From assembly GCF_004214935.1 (NCBI RefSeq), contig NZ_SFCC01000006.1:310001-374000 (forward strand): a stretch of DNA of 64,000 nt, given 5' to 3'. Within the stretch, counting starts at the first letter, position 1. Each line of letters begins with the position of its first letter. The position numbers and the translations under genes were made by a program. This DNA comes from Amycolatopsis suaedae. Its GTDB lineage: Bacteria > Actinomycetota > Actinomycetes > Mycobacteriales > Pseudonocardiaceae. Below are positions 17,318 through 26,945 of this stretch, one piece after another. The notes beneath the pieces were generated by a model. That model saw only the letters and a list, made by a program, of their open reading frames with translations, was not told the DNA's origin and searched no databases.

Positions 17318-17458
17318 ACCGGGCCTCCGGGCGATCTCGTCGGGGTCGCGAGGACAATGAGGACGAGTCCGAGTATCCGCGCCCGGAATGTTGGGGAGCC
17401 CGGCGGGGGTTGTTGGGGGAAGCGGACCACGAAGCGAACAGAAGGGACCCTGTCGGTG

Positions 17459-18373
17459 ATGTCTCAGTCGGCCAGAGCCGGACTGCGCATGATGGCGGTG
17501 CACGCGCACCCCGACGACGAGTCGAGCAAGGGCGCGGCCACCATGGCGCGCTACGTGGCGGAAGGCGCCGAGGTCATGGTCGTGACCTGCACGGGAGGCG
17601 AGGCGGGCAGCATCCTGAACCCGGCGATGGACCGGCCAGAGGTGCTGGAGAACATGACGGCCATCCGCAGGGAGGAGATGGCTCGCGCGGCGAAGATCCT
17701 GGGGGTGCAGCACCGGTGGCTGGGCTTCGTCGACTCGGGCCTGCCCGAGGGCGACCCGCTGCCGCCGCTGCCGGAGGGCTGCTTCGCGCTGGTGCCGCTG
17801 GAGGAGTCGACGGAGGCGCTGGTCGAGGCCATCCGTGAGTTCCGCCCGCACGTGATCGTCACCTACGACGAGAACGGCGGCTACCCGCACCCGGACCACA
17901 TCCGCTGCCACGAGATCAGCGTCGCCGCGTTCGACGCGGCCGCCGACCCGGACCGCTATCCGGAGGCCGGCGAGCCGTGGCAGGCGCTGAAGCTGTACTA
18001 CTCGCACGGCTTCGCCCGCACCCGGATGCAGAAGCTGCACGACGGCATGCTGGCCAGGGGCCTGGAGTCGCCGTACGAGGAGTGGCTGAAGAACTGGGAT
18101 CCGGAGCGTCCCGACGTGATGGAGCGGGTCACCACGCAGGTCGAGTGCGCCGACTACTTCGAGGTCCGCGACGACGCCCTGCGTGCCCACGCCACCCAGA
18201 TCGACCCGAACAGCCGGTGGTTCGTGATCCCGCTCGACCTGCAGCGCGAGGTGTGGCCGACGGAGGAGTACGAGCTGGTCCGCTCGCTGGTGGACAGCAC
18301 GCTGCCGGAGGACGACCTGTTCGCGGGCGTCCGGGTCAGCGAGAGCGTAGAGACGGAGAAGGTGGAGACATGA
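17459..18373 (+). CDS. mca: Mycothiol S-conjugate amidase
   Basis: Mca cleaves mycothiol conjugates of drugs and electrophiles into a mercapturic acid, which is exported, and GlcN-inositol. The protein has 304 residues of the LmbE/PIG-L zinc deacetylase fold. The first metal motif is HAHPDDES at residues 15-22, and the second zinc ligand lies in [12 protein letters not shown] (about 141-152). [10 protein letters not shown] and [13 protein letters not shown] match Mca rather than its relative MshB. ATG 17459 or GTG 17456 could be the start; GAAGGGA lies at 17441-17447. The stop overlaps the next gene as ATGA. This gene marks the organism as a mycothiol producer. Confidence 0.9.
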   Translation: MSQSARAGLRMMAVHAHPDDESSKGAATMARYVAEGAEVMVVTCTGGEAGSILNPAMDRPEVLENMTAIRREEMARAAKILGVQHRWLGFVDSGLPEGDPLPPLPEGCFALVPLEESTEALVEAIREFRPHVIVTYDENGGYPHPDHIRCHEISVAAFDAAADPDRYPEAGEPWQALKLYYSHGFARTRMQKLHDGMLARGLESPYEEWLKNWDPERPDVMERVTTQVECADYFEVRDDALRAHATQIDPNSRWFVIPLDLQREVWPTEEYELVRSLVDSTLPEDDLFAGVRVSESVETEKVET

Positions 18374-18696
18374 GTTTGGCCCTGCCGGCACCGGTTGCCG
18401 AGCCGGTCACGACGGTCGCCGTCGTGCTGGCCCAGCAGCCCGGTTCCGGCGACAACGGCGGGCAGGGCGAGGACTTCGGCAAGTCCTCGCCCGTCGGCCT
18501 GCTGGTGTTGATTCTGTTCCTGATCGCGGTGGCGTTCCTGGTCCGCTCGATGACCAAGCACCTCAAGCGCGTGCCGGCGAGCTTCGACTCCGAGGAACCG
18601 AAGCCCGAGCAGGAGGCCGAGACCGGCAAGGCCGACGACCCGGCCCCCGCCGCCGAGACCGAACCGGCGGAGGCCGAGCCGCCCCGCAAGACCTAG
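18370..18696 (+). CDS. Small membrane protein coupled to mca (Rv1083-like)
   Basis: The protein has 108 residues. A mildly hydrophobic N-terminal region is followed by a Gly/Gln-rich stretch, one clear membrane helix (about 43-60, [17 protein letters not shown]), the basic segment [11 protein letters not shown], and a Glu/Pro/Ala-rich acidic tail. The start overlaps the mca stop (ATGA), showing translational coupling. The same gene follows mca in mycobacteria. A role with Mca at the membrane is possible but unproven. Confidence 0.75.
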   Translation: MSLALPAPVAEPVTTVAVVLAQQPGSGDNGGQGEDFGKSSPVGLLVLILFLIAVAFLVRSMTKHLKRVPASFDSEEPKPEQEAETGKADDPAPAAETEPAEAEPPRKT

Positions 18697-18700
18697 CGGT

Positions 18701-21253
18701 TCACAACCGCGGATCGACCGGGTCCGACTCCAGCGCGAGCACGGCGAACACGCACTCGTGCACCCGCCACAGCGGCTCGCCCCTGGCGACGCGGTCGAGC
18801 GCCTCCAGACCCAGCGCGTACTCCCGCAGCGCCAGCGCCCGCTTGCGGCCCAGACCCCTGTCCCGGAGCCTGCTCAGGTTCTCCGGCAGCGTGTAGTCCG
18901 GGCCGTAGATGATCCGCAGGTACTCCCGTCCCCGCACCTTCAGCCCGGGCTGGACCAGGCCCTTGCCGCCCCTGGTGAGGTTGCCCGCCGGCTTGACGAC
19001 CATGCCCTCGCCGCCCGCCGCGGTCAGCTCCTCCCACCAGCCCGCCGCCTCGGCGACGGCGCCGGGGTCGGTGGTGTCGACCGTCCTGGTCGCGGTCGGC
19101 GCGACAAGGTCCGGGTCGGCCGCGGCCAGCCGGTCCAGCAACGCCAGGTGCCACGCGTGCGGCCGTTCGTGGTGTGCCGCACCCTCCGAGGCAAGCACCT
19201 GGAACGGCGCCAGCCGCACCCCGGCCAGGCCGTCGGTCTGCCAGCAGTACCGCCGGTAGGCGGACCGGAACGCCGCCGCGGTGGACTCCCGGGTGCGGGT
19301 CCTGCCGAGCAGCTCACCCACGTCGACCCCACGGGCCGCGGCCGCCTCCAGCTCGGTGGCCGCCACCGGCAGCACCGCGTTCGCGGCCGCTCCGACCGCG
19401 GCGTACTGCTCGATGAGCAGCGACTCCGCCTTGAGGCTCCACGGCATCAGCTCCGCGTCGAGCAGCAGCCAGCCGGTGGACAGCTCGTCCCACAGCCCGG
19501 CCGACGTCGCCGCCGCACGGACCCTGGCAAGCAGTTCCGCCTCCAGCGCGGCAGGCAGAAATGCCCGCCCGGTGCGGGTGTACACCACGCCGCCGCCCTC
19601 GATGCCGAACCTGGCAGGGGCGACCGACTCGTCGCGGCAGACCAGCAGCACCGCCCGCGAGCCCATGTGCTTCTCCTGGCAGACGACCTCCTGCACACCG
19701 GCCGTGCGGAAGTCGGCGAACGCCTGCTCCGGGTACTCCAGGTAGCCGTCGCGGTCCGCCGTCGAGCTGGGCGCCATGGTCGGCGGCAGGTACAGCAGCC
19801 ACCGGGGGTCGACGGCGAACCGGCTCATCACCTCCAGCGCGGCCGCCGACTGCTCGGCGGACACGGTGATCCGGCCGTGGTGACGCGTCTGCAGCACCCG
19901 CTTGCCGGTGACGTCGGCCAGTTCCAGCACGGCGGGCTCCCGCCGCGCCTGTGCGGGCTCGGGTAGTTCGGACGCCGGCAGCAGCGGCTTGACCGGCTCG
20001 TACCAGACCTTGCGTGCGGCGACCGCGACGATTTCCCGCTCCGGGTACCGCAGCGCGGTCAGCTTGCCGCCGAACACGCAGCCGGTGTCCAGGCACAGCG
20101 TGTTGTTGACCCACTCCACCTCGGGAATCGGCGTGTGTCCATAGAGGACGGTCGCCTGGCCGCGGTACTCGTTGGCCCACGGGTACCGCACCGGCAGGCC
20201 GTACTCGTCGGTCTCGCCGTTGGTCTGCCCGTACATCGCCGTGCTGCGCACGCGGCCGGACGCCCGGCCGTGGAACCGCTCGGGCAGCCCGGCGTGTGCG
20301 ATGACCAGCTTGCCGCCGTCGAGGACGTAGTGCGCGATCAGCCCGTCACAGAAGTCCAGTGCCCGTGCGGTGAACTCCTCGCCCGCCGCCTTCAGCTGGT
20401 CCAGCGACTCGGCCAGGCCGTGCCCGATCCGCACCTGCTTGCCCTTCAGCGCGCGGACGAGCTTCTCCTCGTGGTTGCCGCGTACCGACATCGCGTTGCC
20501 GGACGCGACCATGCCCATGACCAGCCGCAGGACGCCGGGGGTGTCCGGTCCGCGGTCGACGAGGTCGCCGACGAAGAACGCGGTGCGCCCGGCGGGGTGC
20601 GCGGCGTCGACGGCCAGGCCGGCGGCGTCGCGCTCCAGTACGTAACCCAGCTCGGTGAGCAGGTCCTCCAGTTCCTCGCGGCAGCCGTGCACGTCGCCGA
20701 TGACGTCGAACGGACCGGTGAGGTCGCGCCGGTCGTTGAACAGGGGCTCGACGACGATCTCGGCCTCGGCGACCTCCTGTTCGGTTCGCAGCACGTGCAC
20801 GTGCCGGAAACCCTCGCGCTGCAGGAACTTCAGCGATCGGCGCAGGTCGTTGCGGTGCCTGCGGACGACGGCGGCACCGAAGTCGCGGTCGGGCCGCGCC
20901 TCGGTGCGTTCGACGCACACCTTCTCCGGCAGGTCGAGCACGATCGCCGTGGGCAGCACATCGTGTTCCTTCGCCAGCGCGACCAGCGGTGCGCGGGCAG
21001 CTCGCTGGACGTTCGTCGCGTCGATGACCGTCACCCGGCCGGCGGCCAGCCGCTTGCCCGCGACGTAGTGCAGGGCGTCGAACGCGTCGGCGGAGGCGGA
21101 CTGGTCGTTCTCGTCGTCGGCGACCATGCCGCGGAAGGCGTCGCTGGACAGCACCTGCGTCGGCGCGAAGTGGGTGCGGGCGAACGTGGACTTGCCCGAG
21201 CCCGACGCGCCGATCAGCACGACCAGGGACTTGTCCGGAATGGACAGACGCAT
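18701..21253 (-). CDS. pnkp: Bacterial Pnkp: RNA 5'-kinase, 2',3'-phosphatase and ligase
   Basis: Pnkp heals and seals RNAs cut by ribotoxins. The protein has 850 residues (870 in Clostridium thermocellum). The N-terminal kinase has the P-loop GASGSGKST (15-23). The central metallophosphatase carries GDVHG (about 185), GDLVDRGP and GNHE (about 258). The C-terminal nucleotidyltransferase has the adenylated lysine K528 in EKHMGSR, with later motifs GEGMVVKP and GLVQPGLKVRGREY. Ligation by this enzyme needs Hen1 as partner, encoded one base upstream. GGAGG of its ribosome site lies in the hen1 end. The pair is inserted between the Rv1083- and Rv1084-type genes of the backbone. Confidence 0.92.
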   Translation of the reverse strand: MRLSIPDKSLVVLIGASGSGKSTFARTHFAPTQVLSSDAFRGMVADDENDQSASADAFDALHYVAGKRLAAGRVTVIDATNVQRAARAPLVALAKEHDVLPTAIVLDLPEKVCVERTEARPDRDFGAAVVRRHRNDLRRSLKFLQREGFRHVHVLRTEQEVAEAEIVVEPLFNDRRDLTGPFDVIGDVHGCREELEDLLTELGYVLERDAAGLAVDAAHPAGRTAFFVGDLVDRGPDTPGVLRLVMGMVASGNAMSVRGNHEEKLVRALKGKQVRIGHGLAESLDQLKAAGEEFTARALDFCDGLIAHYVLDGGKLVIAHAGLPERFHGRASGRVRSTAMYGQTNGETDEYGLPVRYPWANEYRGQATVLYGHTPIPEVEWVNNTLCLDTGCVFGGKLTALRYPEREIVAVAARKVWYEPVKPLLPASELPEPAQARREPAVLELADVTGKRVLQTRHHGRITVSAEQSAAALEVMSRFAVDPRWLLYLPPTMAPSSTADRDGYLEYPEQAFADFRTAGVQEVVCQEKHMGSRAVLLVCRDESVAPARFGIEGGGVVYTRTGRAFLPAALEAELLARVRAAATSAGLWDELSTGWLLLDAELMPWSLKAESLLIEQYAAVGAAANAVLPVAATELEAAAARGVDVGELLGRTRTRESTAAAFRSAYRRYCWQTDGLAGVRLAPFQVLASEGAAHHERPHAWHLALLDRLAAADPDLVAPTATRTVDTTDPGAVAEAAGWWEELTAAGGEGMVVKPAGNLTRGGKGLVQPGLKVRGREYLRIIYGPDYTLPENLSRLRDRGLGRKRALALREYALGLEALDRVARGEPLWRVHECVFAVLALESDPVDPRL

Positions 21254-21254
21254 C

Positions 21255-22640
21255 TCACGCCACCTCCTTCGCGGTGAACACGGCGAGCTGGGTCGGCGAG
21301 CCGACCTCTGGGTCGTCGGTACCGACCGGCAGGTACCGGACGGCATAGTCGCGGCGCGTGGCCACGCCGTCGGCCCACTCGCGGAACTGGGCACGCGTCC
21401 ACTCGAACCGGTGATCGCTGTGCCGGAAGTGGCCGGCGGGCAGGGCCTCGAACCGCACGTTGTACTCCGAGTTGGGGGTGGTGACGACGACCGTGCCCGG
21501 CCGGGCCACGCCGAACACGGCATGCTCCATCGCGGGCAGCCGCTCCTGGTCGATGTGCTCGATGACCTCCATCAGCACGGCAGCGTCGTAGCCGGTCAGC
21601 GACGGGTCGGCGTAGGTCAGTGCCGACTGCCGCAGGCTGATCCGCGAACGGCTGTGCTCCGGCAGGCGGTCCAGCCGCAGCTTCCGCTCGGCGACGTCGA
21701 GTGCGCGGGCCGAGACGTCGAGCCCGACGATCTCGGTGAACGACGGCTCGCCCATCAGCACCTTCAGCAGCGCGCCGCCGCCGCAGCCGAGGTCGAGCAC
21801 GCGCCGGGCACCCGCCGCGCGCAGCACCGCGAGCACGCTGCCCTGCCGCTGCACGGCCAGCGGCACCGGCTGGTCCGGTGCCTCGGTGATCTCCGGCTCG
21901 GCCAGCGCGTCGGGAAGGTCGCTGGCCTCGGCCAGCCGCTCCAGCGCGTAGTCGACGATGGGCCTGCGGTGCACCAGGTAGCGGTGGGTGATCAGCTCGC
22001 GCTCCGGATGCGCCGCCAGCCAGCCCTCGCCGACGCGGAGCAGCTTGTCGGCTTCGTCCTGACCGATCCAGTAGTGCTTGCCGCCGTCCAGCGCCGGCAG
22101 CAGCACGTACAGGTGCCGGAGCGCGTCGGCCAGCCGCAGCGTGCCGTCCAGCGTCAGGTCGACATAACGAGATTCACCCCATTCGGGGAACTCCGGGTCC
22201 AGTGGTACGGGGATCGCCGTGACCTGCCAGCCGAGCGGCTCGAACAGCCGCCGGGTCAGGTCGGCGCCGCCGCGGGCGGTCAGCGACGGAACCCGGATCC
22301 GCAGCGGGAGCGGGGTTTCGGCCAGTTCCGGACGCTGGTCGCAGCGGCCCTTCATCGCGGTGCCGAACGCCGTGCGCAGCGCGACGGCGAGGAGTGAGCC
22401 CGCGGCGTACGGACGGTCGTTGACGTACTGGGTGAGCTGGGCGCGGTCGCCGCGCACCAGCGCCACCGAGTCGACCTCCACCTGCAGCGCCGCCGTGCAC
22501 TCGGTCTCGGTGGCGCGCGGGAAGAACACGTGCGCGCGCCCGGCCGACAGCGTGACCGACCGGGTCCGCTCGGGATGCTTGAACAGCAGGAACCCGAGGT
22601 CGGTCGCGGGCCGGTGGGTGGTGGTGATCGTCAGTAGCAC
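21255..22640 (-). CDS. hen1: Hen1: RNA 3'-terminal ribose 2'-O-methyltransferase and Pnkp activator
   Basis: Hen1 methylates the 2'-OH at the break before sealing, which protects the repaired RNA from being cut again. The protein has 461 residues. The N-terminal half (1-240) is the domain that binds and activates Pnkp ligase. The C-terminal methyltransferase has the SAM loop VLDLGCGGGALLKVL (about 280-294) and the Mn2+ site EVIEHIDQERLPAMEHAVFG (about 357-376) with the E..E.H and H pattern of Hen1. It forms a two-gene operon with pnkp, with a single base between stop and start. It is divergent from the DUF255 gene with a 63-base gap. Confidence 0.92.
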   Translation of the reverse strand: MLLTITTTHRPATDLGFLLFKHPERTRSVTLSAGRAHVFFPRATETECTAALQVEVDSVALVRGDRAQLTQYVNDRPYAAGSLLAVALRTAFGTAMKGRCDQRPELAETPLPLRIRVPSLTARGGADLTRRLFEPLGWQVTAIPVPLDPEFPEWGESRYVDLTLDGTLRLADALRHLYVLLPALDGGKHYWIGQDEADKLLRVGEGWLAAHPERELITHRYLVHRRPIVDYALERLAEASDLPDALAEPEITEAPDQPVPLAVQRQGSVLAVLRAAGARRVLDLGCGGGALLKVLMGEPSFTEIVGLDVSARALDVAERKLRLDRLPEHSRSRISLRQSALTYADPSLTGYDAAVLMEVIEHIDQERLPAMEHAVFGVARPGTVVVTTPNSEYNVRFEALPAGHFRHSDHRFEWTRAQFREWADGVATRRDYAVRYLPVGTDDPEVGSPTQLAVFTAKEVA

Positions 22641-22703
22641 CCGGTCAGTGTGCCGGACCTACCTTTGCGGCACAGGTGGTTTTCGGCATGAGAGGCTTGG
22701 TAC

Positions 22704-24713
22704 ATGGCCAACCGACTCGCCGCCGCGACCAGCCCGTACCTGTTGCAGCACGCGGACAATCCGGTCGACTGGTGGCCGTGGGGCCCCGAGGCGCTGGCGG
22801 AGGCGAAGCGCCGCGACGTGCCGATCCTGCTGTCGGTGGGTTACGCGGCGTGTCACTGGTGCCACGTGATGGCACACGAGTCGTTCGAGGACCAGAACAC
22901 CGCGACGCTGATGAACGCGCACTTCGTCAACATCAAGGTGGACAGGGAGGAGCGGCCGGACATCGACGCGGTCTACATGACCGCGACGCAGGCGATGACC
23001 GGCCACGGCGGCTGGCCGATGACGTGCTTCCTCACGCCGGAGGGCACGCCGTTCCACTGCGGCACGTACTACCCGCCGACGCCCCGGCCGGGCATGCCGT
23101 CGTTCCCGCAGCTGCTCGTCGCGGTCGCGGAGGCGTGGCAGCAGCGGCCGGACGAGCTGCGGACCGGCGCGGCGAAGATGGTCGAGCACATCGCCAGCAA
23201 CACCGGTCCACTCGATTCGTCCACTGTGGACGCCGACGTGCTGGCCGCGGCGGTCGAGACCCTGCACGGCGAGGTGGACCGGGAACGCGGCGGATTCGGC
23301 TCCGCGCCGAAGTTCCCGCCGTCGATGGTGCTGGAGTTCCTGCTGCGGCACCACGAGCGCACCGGATCGGGTAAGGCGCTGGCCGTCCTGCAGCCGACGA
23401 TGGACGCCATGGCGCGGGGCGGGCTGTACGACCAGCTCGCAGGCGGCTTCGCGCGATACTCGGTGGACGCGGACTGGGTGGTGCCGCACTTCGAGAAAAT
23501 GTTGTACGACAACGCCTTGCTGCTGCGTGTCTACGCGCACGTCGCGCGTGGCTCGGGACTGCCGCTGGCGCAGCGGGTCGCCGAGGAGACGGCCGGGTTC
23601 CTGCTGCGGGGGCTGCGGACCGAGCAGGGCGGCTTCGCAGCCTCGCTGGACGCCGACACGGACGGCGTCGAAGGTCTGACCTACGTGTGGACACCCGCGC
23701 AGCTGGTCGACGTGCTCGGTGCGGAGGACGGCCGGTGGGCGGCGGAACTGCTGTCGGTCACCGAGGCCGGGACGTTCGAGGAGGGCGCGTCCACGCTGCA
23801 GATGCGGTTCGATCCGGACGACCCGGCCCGCTGGGAGCGGGTGCGTGCGGCGCTGCTGGAGGCCCGTGCGGCACGTCCGCAGCCCGCCCGCGACGACAAG
23901 GTGATCGCCGCCTGGAACGGTCTGGCGATCACCGCGCTGGCCGAGGCCGGCGTCGCGCTGGACCGTCCACAGTGGGTGGAGGCCGCCGTCGCGGCTGCGG
24001 ATTTCCTGCTGTCGGCGCATGTCGTCGACGGAAGGCTGCGGCGCAGTTCGCGGGACGGTGCCGTGGGTGACGCGCTTGGCGTACTCGACGACTACGGCTG
24101 CCTGGCCGAGGGTTTGCTGGCGTTGCACCAGGCGACGTCGGACGGCCGCTGGCTGACCGAGGCGACGGGCCTGCTGGACGTCGCACTGGAACGGTTCGCC
24201 GTCGAGGGGCAGCCCGGCGCGTACCACGACACGGCTGACGATGCCGAGGTGCTGGTGCACCGGCCGGCCGACGTCGCCGACAACGCCAGCCCGTCCGGCG
24301 CGTCGGCCCTGGCCGCCGCGTTGCTGACGGCGTCCGCGCTGGCGGGTCCCGAACGGGCAGGTCGCTACCGCGAGGAGGCCGAACTGGCCGTTGGCCGCGC
24401 CGGCCTGCTGGCCGCGCGGGTGCCGAGGTTCGCGGGAAACTGGTTGTCCGTCGCGGAGGCCCTGCTGTCCGGGCCGGTGCAGGTGGCCGTCGTCGGCCCG
24501 GACGCCGCCAGCCGTGCCGGCCTGCTGCGGGAGGCCGCGCGGGAGGTTCACGGCGGCGGCATCGTGCTCGCCGGGGCGCCGGACGCCGAGGGCGTGCCGC
24601 TGCTGGCGGACCGCCCGCTGGTCGACGGCGGTGCGGCGGCCTACGTCTGCCGTGGCTACGTGTGCGACCGCCCGGTCACCAGCGTCGACGATCTGACCGC
24701 CGCCCTGGTCTGA
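22704..24713 (+). CDS. Thioredoxin-fold DUF255 protein (YyaL/SPATA20 family)
   Basis: The protein has 669 residues, usual for the family. Residues 1-160 form a thioredoxin-like domain with C50-H-W-C53 in [32 protein letters not shown] at the N-terminus is typical. The rest is an (alpha/alpha)6 barrel related to sugar epimerases, with [17 protein letters not shown] and [11 protein letters not shown]. No exact reaction is established for the family. It corresponds to Rv1084 in the conserved order. Start ATG 22704 has the standard [17 protein letters not shown] beginning. It is followed by a family A repeat. Confidence 0.85.
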   Translation: MANRLAAATSPYLLQHADNPVDWWPWGPEALAEAKRRDVPILLSVGYAACHWCHVMAHESFEDQNTATLMNAHFVNIKVDREERPDIDAVYMTATQAMTGHGGWPMTCFLTPEGTPFHCGTYYPPTPRPGMPSFPQLLVAVAEAWQQRPDELRTGAAKMVEHIASNTGPLDSSTVDADVLAAAVETLHGEVDRERGGFGSAPKFPPSMVLEFLLRHHERTGSGKALAVLQPTMDAMARGGLYDQLAGGFARYSVDADWVVPHFEKMLYDNALLLRVYAHVARGSGLPLAQRVAEETAGFLLRGLRTEQGGFAASLDADTDGVEGLTYVWTPAQLVDVLGAEDGRWAAELLSVTEAGTFEEGASTLQMRFDPDDPARWERVRAALLEARAARPQPARDDKVIAAWNGLAITALAEAGVALDRPQWVEAAVAAADFLLSAHVVDGRLRRSSRDGAVGDALGVLDDYGCLAEGLLALHQATSDGRWLTEATGLLDVALERFAVEGQPGAYHDTADDAEVLVHRPADVADNASPSGASALAAALLTASALAGPERAGRYREEAELAVGRAGLLAARVPRFAGNWLSVAEALLSGPVQVAVVGPDAASRAGLLREAAREVHGGGIVLAGAPDAEGVPLLADRPLVDGGAAAYVCRGYVCDRPVTSVDDLTAALV

Positions 24714-24724
24714 GCCCTCAAGCT

Positions 24725-24775
24725 CGTGAAGGCCACCTTCACCACGTCAGACGTAATGAAGGGGGCCTTCACGTG
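24725..24775. repeat. Family A intergenic repeat
   Basis: CGTGAAGGCCACCTTCAC, a spacer with ACGTCAGACGTA, and ATGAAGGGGGCCTTCACGTG form a large imperfect inverted repeat. It begins 12 bases after the DUF255 stop, consistent with a terminator or a mobile non-autonomous repeat. It is nearly the same as the copy at 34904. Confidence 0.7.
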
Positions 24776-24881
24776 CTTTGGGGCCCGCTCAGGTTCGCTC
24801 GGAGTGAAAGCCGTACCGATCACCTCGACGCAGGCGTAGCTTGTGTATAGACGTAATCATGTAATCAGCGAGGTGAGGGCA

Positions 24882-25442
24882 ATGGGGCGTGGCTGGCGAA
24901 GTGGTGGAAGAGGCGGCTGGCAGCAGGCGGAGGTGCCGCCCGCGGACGACGCGGCCGACTGGTTCGGCGGCAGGCTGCCGGACGAGTGGTTCACCGGGAA
25001 GCCGTCGGTGACAGTCGACCGGGAGGAGATCCTGGTCGTCGGTGAGCTGCCGCCGCTCGACGGCGAGTACGACGAGGCAGGCCGGGCCGCGGCCGAGTCC
25101 GGCCGGATCAGCCGGTTCCGCGAGCAGACTCGCGACGACCGCATCGAGATCGCGCGGCAGGCCGAGCACCGCTACCGCCGGAAGGTGTCCTGGGGCGCCC
25201 GGCTGGGCAGCACGCGGGAGTTGTTCACCACGGTGTCGGCACCGGTGATGACCCGGCTGCGGCAGCCGGAACGGCTGGTGCTGGACACGCTGGTCGACTC
25301 GGGTGTGGCGCGGTCGCGTTCGGAGGCGCTGGCCTGGGCGGTCCGGCTGGTCGGCGAGCACGCCGACACGTGGCTGACCGAGCTACGCGAGGCCATGTCG
25401 AAGGTCGATGACCTGCGCGCGAAGGGGCCCGATCTGGCCTAG
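24882..25442 (+). CDS. Conserved actinobacterial protein, possibly with a DNA-binding-type helix pair
   Basis: The protein has 186 residues and is soluble. The N-terminus is Gly/Arg/Trp-rich (MGRGWRSGGRGGWQQ), followed by ADWFGGRLPDEWF and VTVDREEILVVGELPP. The C-terminal 60 residues (RLVLDTLVDSGVARSRSEALAWAVRLVGEHADTWL) resemble a ribbon-helix-helix-like helical pair. The ATG has GAGGTGAGG upstream. A promoter-like TATAGA lies at about 24844. I do not know its function; similar proteins are common in actinomycetes. Confidence 0.65.
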   Translation: MGRGWRSGGRGGWQQAEVPPADDAADWFGGRLPDEWFTGKPSVTVDREEILVVGELPPLDGEYDEAGRAAAESGRISRFREQTRDDRIEIARQAEHRYRRKVSWGARLGSTRELFTTVSAPVMTRLRQPERLVLDTLVDSGVARSRSEALAWAVRLVGEHADTWLTELREAMSKVDDLRAKGPDLA

Positions 25443-25449
25443 GTGCCCA

Positions 25450-25461
25450 TATAATTTCGTT
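25450..25461 (+). promoter_or_regulatory. Consensus -10 box giving a probable leaderless message
   Basis: TATAAT at 25450-25455 lies seven bases before the ATG at 25462, in a local AT-rich patch that contrasts with the GC-rich surroundings. Transcription would start at or one base from the ATG, and no ribosome site is present, so the DUF3291 gene is probably translated from a leaderless mRNA. Confidence 0.55.
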
Positions 25462-25956
25462 ATGGACAGCTGGGAGATCGCACAGGTCAACATCGCCCTG
25501 CCGACGGTTCCGCTGACGCAGCCGGAGCTGAAGTGGTTCGTGGACGCGCTGGAGCCGGTCAATGCCGTCGCCGACGCGGCCCCCGGCTTCCGCTGGCGGC
25601 TGCAGACCGAGGACGGTGACGCCACGGCTGTCCGTGCCTTCGGAGACGATCGGATCATCGTCAACATGTCGACCTGGGCGTCGATCGAGGCGCTGGCCGA
25701 CTTCGCCTACCGCAACCCCGAGCACCTGGCCGTCTTGCGGCGCAAGCGCGAGGGCTTCGAGAGGCTGGGGCGGCCGCACATGGTGCTGTGGTGGGTGCCA
25801 GCGGGCCACCGTCCGACGGTGGCGGAGGCCGAACAGCGGCTGGATCACCTGCGCGAGCACGGACCCACCCCGTGGGCCTTCACGTTCCGCCAGCCGTTTC
25901 CCGCGCCCGGCGCCGAGGTGCAGGCGTCGGAGGAGGACTGGTACTGCCGAGCGTAG
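25462..25956 (+). CDS. DUF3291 domain protein
   Basis: The protein has 164 residues with no signal or membrane segment. It shows the DUF3291 pattern: IAQVNIALPTVPLTQPELKWFV at the start, then APGFRWRLQTEDGDATA, IIVNMSTWASIEALADFAYRNPEH, and MVLWWVPAGHRPTVAEAEQRLDHL, a dimeric ferredoxin-like fold of the antibiotic-monooxygenase type. Its reaction is unknown. The 3' end overlaps the frame of a decayed barstar on the other strand. Confidence 0.8.
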   Translation: MDSWEIAQVNIALPTVPLTQPELKWFVDALEPVNAVADAAPGFRWRLQTEDGDATAVRAFGDDRIIVNMSTWASIEALADFAYRNPEHLAVLRRKREGFERLGRPHMVLWWVPAGHRPTVAEAEQRLDHLREHGPTPWAFTFRQPFPAPGAEVQASEEDWYCRA

Positions 25957-26156
25957 ATCAGGGCCAGCTCCAGGAGGATGCCGTCGCCGGATTCGCGATT
26001 GGCCGGATGGCAGGTGCGGAGCAGCTGCTCCAGCCGCCGGATCGTCGCCTCGTGACCGAGTGCGGCACGGGACAACTCCTGGGTGAAACCGGGAAGGTCG
26101 ACGAAGTCGGCGCCGTCGATGACCAACACGGGCAGGTCGTCGCGCTGGCTGGTCAT
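25845..26156 (-). pseudogene. Barstar-family relic with missing core segments
   Basis: The open frame (103 residues) begins with VLVIDGADFVDLPGFTQELSR, the first strand and helix of barstar-like proteins. It then continues SRAALGHEATIRRLEQLLRTCHPANR, which in full-length actinobacterial barstars comes after the NLDAFNDILRGGFG core, and then SGDGILLEL, which belongs near the C-terminus. About 40 core residues and another internal block are absent, and the end runs into unrelated sequence overlapping the DUF3291 gene. Without the core it could not inhibit a barnase-type RNase. This reading rests on remembered family sequences and needs an alignment. Confidence 0.5.
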
Positions 26157-26172
26157 GGCATCGTGCTGTGAC

Positions 26173-26850
26173 CTAGGGGTACATGGCCAGCCAGATCGCG
26201 ATGTAGTGCGACGCGGCGGCCAGGACCGTGCAGGCGTGGAAGTACTCGTGGTAACCGAACGTGTCCGGCCAGTGGTTGGGCCACTTGGTCGCGTAGAAGA
26301 TCGCCCCTGCCGTGTAGAACAGGCCGCCGACCAGCAACAGAACGAGAGCGGCGACGCCGGCGTGGGCCAGCAGCTCGGGCAGCACGAAGATGGCCACCCA
26401 GCCGAGCGCGATGTAGATCGGCACCCCGAGCCAGCGGGGTGCGCCGGGCCAGAACAGCTTCATCGTCACGCCGAGCACCGCGCCGCCCCAGACCACGCTC
26501 AGGACGATGTACCCGGTCGACTGCGACATCGCCAGCAGGCTGAACGGTGTGTACGTGCCCGCGATGAACAGGAAGATCATCGAGTGGTCGGCACGCTTCA
26601 TCCATTTGTACGCCGCCGGGCTCCAGATGCGCCGGTGGTACAGGGCGCTGACGCCGAACACACCGAGCACCGTCAGTCCGTAGACGGAGGTGGCCAGCGC
26701 GGCCAGCCCCGACACCGTCGAGGCGGCCAGCGAGATGAGCACCGCGGCTGCCGCCACGGAGCCGAAGAAGGACCAGAAGTGGATGTGTCCGCGCAGTCGC
26801 GGCCGGCTCTCGGGGCCTGGGGCCGGGGCGGTGTCGGTCGCAAGGCTCAC
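26173..26850 (-). CDS. trhA: Hemolysin III / TrhA family seven-helix membrane protein
   Basis: The protein has about 225 residues of the PAQR superfamily with seven membrane helices. The metal-site residues are visible: SALYHRR after helix 2, KRADHSMIFLFIAGTYTP, and near the end FGYHEYFHACTVLAAASHY. TrhA affects membrane fluidity in bacteria; haemolysis is not its native role. The gene matches Rv1085c between the DUF255 gene and the Z-prenyl synthase. The start is uncertain: GTG 26850 and GTG 26907 are both possible, and neither has a good ribosome site. Confidence 0.85.
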   Translation of the reverse strand: MSLATDTAPAPGPESRPRLRGHIHFWSFFGSVAAAAVLISLAASTVSGLAALATSVYGLTVLGVFGVSALYHRRIWSPAAYKWMKRADHSMIFLFIAGTYTPFSLLAMSQSTGYIVLSVVWGGAVLGVTMKLFWPGAPRWLGVPIYIALGWVAIFVLPELLAHAGVAALVLLLVGGLFYTAGAIFYATKWPNHWPDTFGYHEYFHACTVLAAASHYIAIWLAMYP

Positions 26851-26945
26851 AGTCCCCAGGCTACGGCACCGTAGGTTGGATTCCCGTTGTTCCGTGGCGA
26901 GTCCCACGGCGGCGGCCGGGACGCCCGCGCGTACCCTGCTCTGAC

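Noticed and set aside
16856..18391. 511-codon minus-strand frame ending in the DUF4307 protein
   Set aside because: Only the last 153 codons are real. The upstream part is antisense to mca, which has intact zinc motifs.
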